Shown here piece after piece: positions 60,050-60,743 of a stretch of 60,743 bases of DNA. The stretch covers positions 1-60,743 of the forward strand of contig JALVYB010000017.1 of assembly GCA_027038175.1 (NCBI GenBank), in the 5' to 3' direction. The notes beneath the pieces are model-generated. The model ran no database searches. It was not told where the DNA came from and saw nothing but the letters and a program-made list of their open reading frames with translations. The DNA is from Caldifarciminota bacterium (lineage in GTDB: Bacteria > Hydrothermota > Hydrothermia > UBA1063 > CAJXJZ01). How positions within the stretch are numbered: position 1 is the first letter of the stretch; every line of letters begins with the position of its first letter. The position numbers were made by a program, and so were the translations under genes.

Positions 60050-60743
60050 ATGGCAGAGGAACTTGTGGTGAGGGATATATGGAAAAGATATGGAAGAAAA
60101 ACAGCCCTTAGTGGAGTAAGTATGGTTTTGAAGAAGGGCAGGGTTTATGGGTTGCTTGGTCCAAATGGCATGGGAAAAACCACGTTGCTAAAAATTATGG
60201 CTGGCATTCTGAGATCCACCAGAGGAAAGGTTTTACTGGATGGTGATGAACAAAACCACACAATGAGAAACAGGATCGCCTTTTCCCCTGAAGACCGTGG
60301 ATTGTATGAGTACATGAGGGTAAGGGAGTTTTTGAATACCCTTTCTACTGTTTATTCTAACTGGAACAAAGAGAAAGAACAGTATTTTGTAAAACTTCTG
60401 GATATTCCGTATGATGAACTCATCAGGAACCTTTCCCGTGGCTTTAAGGCAAGGGTAAGACTTCTCATAGCCCTTTCGCAGGATGCAGAGTTTTATTTGC
60501 TTGATGAACCCCTTTCCGGTATTGACCCCACCTCAAGGCAGAGGATTAAGGATGCGTTAAGAGGAGGATTTGATACGGATAAAACCTTTGTCATATCTTC
60601 CCATCTTATAGGGGAAATTGAGCATTTGTTTGATTACGTCTTTTTCATAGACAGAGGAGAGATTGTGCTTGAAGGGGAGGCTGACAGACTCAGGGAAGAA
60701 CACGGTGTTTCCATTGAAGGACTTTATGTTAAAACATTCAGGT
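60050..60743 (+). CDS. ABC transporter ATP-binding protein (partial at window end)
   Basis: The reading frame runs off the right edge after 231 codons. Visible motifs are Walker A GPNGMGKTT, a Q-loop replaced by FSPEDRGLYEYM, signature NLSRGFKARVRL (Arg instead of the second Gly) and Walker B YLLDEPLSGIDP, then the switch His in ISSHL. This is the YtrB-like ATPase type of GntR-linked export or cell-envelope transporters. The permease is presumably just beyond the window. Confidence 0.93.
   Translation, partial: MAEELVVRDIWKRYGRKTALSGVSMVLKKGRVYGLLGPNGMGKTTLLKIMAGILRSTRGKVLLDGDEQNHTMRNRIAFSPEDRGLYEYMRVREFLNTLSTVYSNWNKEKEQYFVKLLDIPYDELIRNLSRGFKARVRLLIALSQDAEFYLLDEPLSGIDPTSRQRIKDALRGGFDTDKTFVISSHLIGEIEHLFDYVFFIDRGEIVLEGEADRLREEHGVSIEGLYVKTFR

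Overview
The window (60,743 bp) is a chromosomal segment from a diderm bacterium. The r-proteins, LPS transport genes (lptD, lptA, lptB), the Kdo transferase waaA and lipoprotein signal peptides all point to a Gram-negative envelope. The coding is dense, genes overlap or abut, and there are no insertion sequences, phage genes or CRISPR arrays. Some traits recall the Fibrobacteres-Chlorobi-Bacteroidetes side of the tree or deep-branching candidate phyla such as WOR-3: a 31-aa bS22/mS38 (AURKAIP1/COX24)-like protein, and a ribosomal protein L2 reading HPL where most bacteria have HPH. That placement is inference. All five ribosomal proteins seen here that have zinc and zinc-free forms (L24, S14, S4, L36) or adenylate kinase LID variants are of the cysteine-containing type.

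Layout. Positions 1-18,594 hold the fused str-S10-spc-alpha operons: rpsL(end)-rpsG-fusA-tuf, rpsJ to rpsQ, rplN to secY-adk-map-infA, then rpmJ-rpsM-rpsK-rpsD-rpoA-rplQ. One internal promoter precedes rpmJ and one terminator follows rplQ. The EF-Tu encoded here has a very unusual switch I and a doubled His at the catalytic position. Positions 18,676-22,890 hold recF, a small DciA/DUF721-like gene, gyrB, an HU gene and a lipoprotein. Positions 22,876-24,875 (minus) hold argF and a TPR lipoprotein. Positions 25,031-32,743 form one long plus-strand operon: a second HU, bS22-like, a phosphoesterase, tRNA-Arg(CCG), Nif3, gatB, a GGDEF protein, then MoxR-DUF58-TgpA.

Positions 32,715-38,546 (minus) hold a signalling island. 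A Ser/Thr-kinase-like protein with a degenerate ATPase module and TPR tail is followed by a GAF-type sigma-54 activator and a strong terminator. Next comes a consensus sigma-54 promoter (TGGCAC-N5-TTGCT) that drives an HD-GYP c-di-GMP phosphodiesterase. Positions 38,598-45,392 (minus) form an envelope operon: NAD-sugar epimerase, Na+/H+ antiporter, CBS pair, HAD phosphatase, phosphohexomutase, lptD. Divergent from it is lptA-lptB-rpoN-waaA, a DUF4910-type peptidase and a GGDEF-STAND ATPase-TPR protein. Positions 54,292-56,997 (minus) encode three exported proteins of unknown function, divergent from a histidine kinase/NtrC-type regulator pair. The window ends in a GntR (YtrA-type) repressor and a truncated ABC ATPase.

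Two genome-scale themes stand out. First, five genes have textbook -35/-10 boxes with exactly 17-nt spacers whose -10 box lies only 6-8 nt before the ATG, with no Shine-Dalgarno, so their mRNAs should be leaderless. Genes with longer leaders carry strong GGAGG sites. Second, sigma-54 (rpoN), two sigma-54 activators, two GGDEF proteins and one HD-GYP protein sit within 30 kb and seem wired together.
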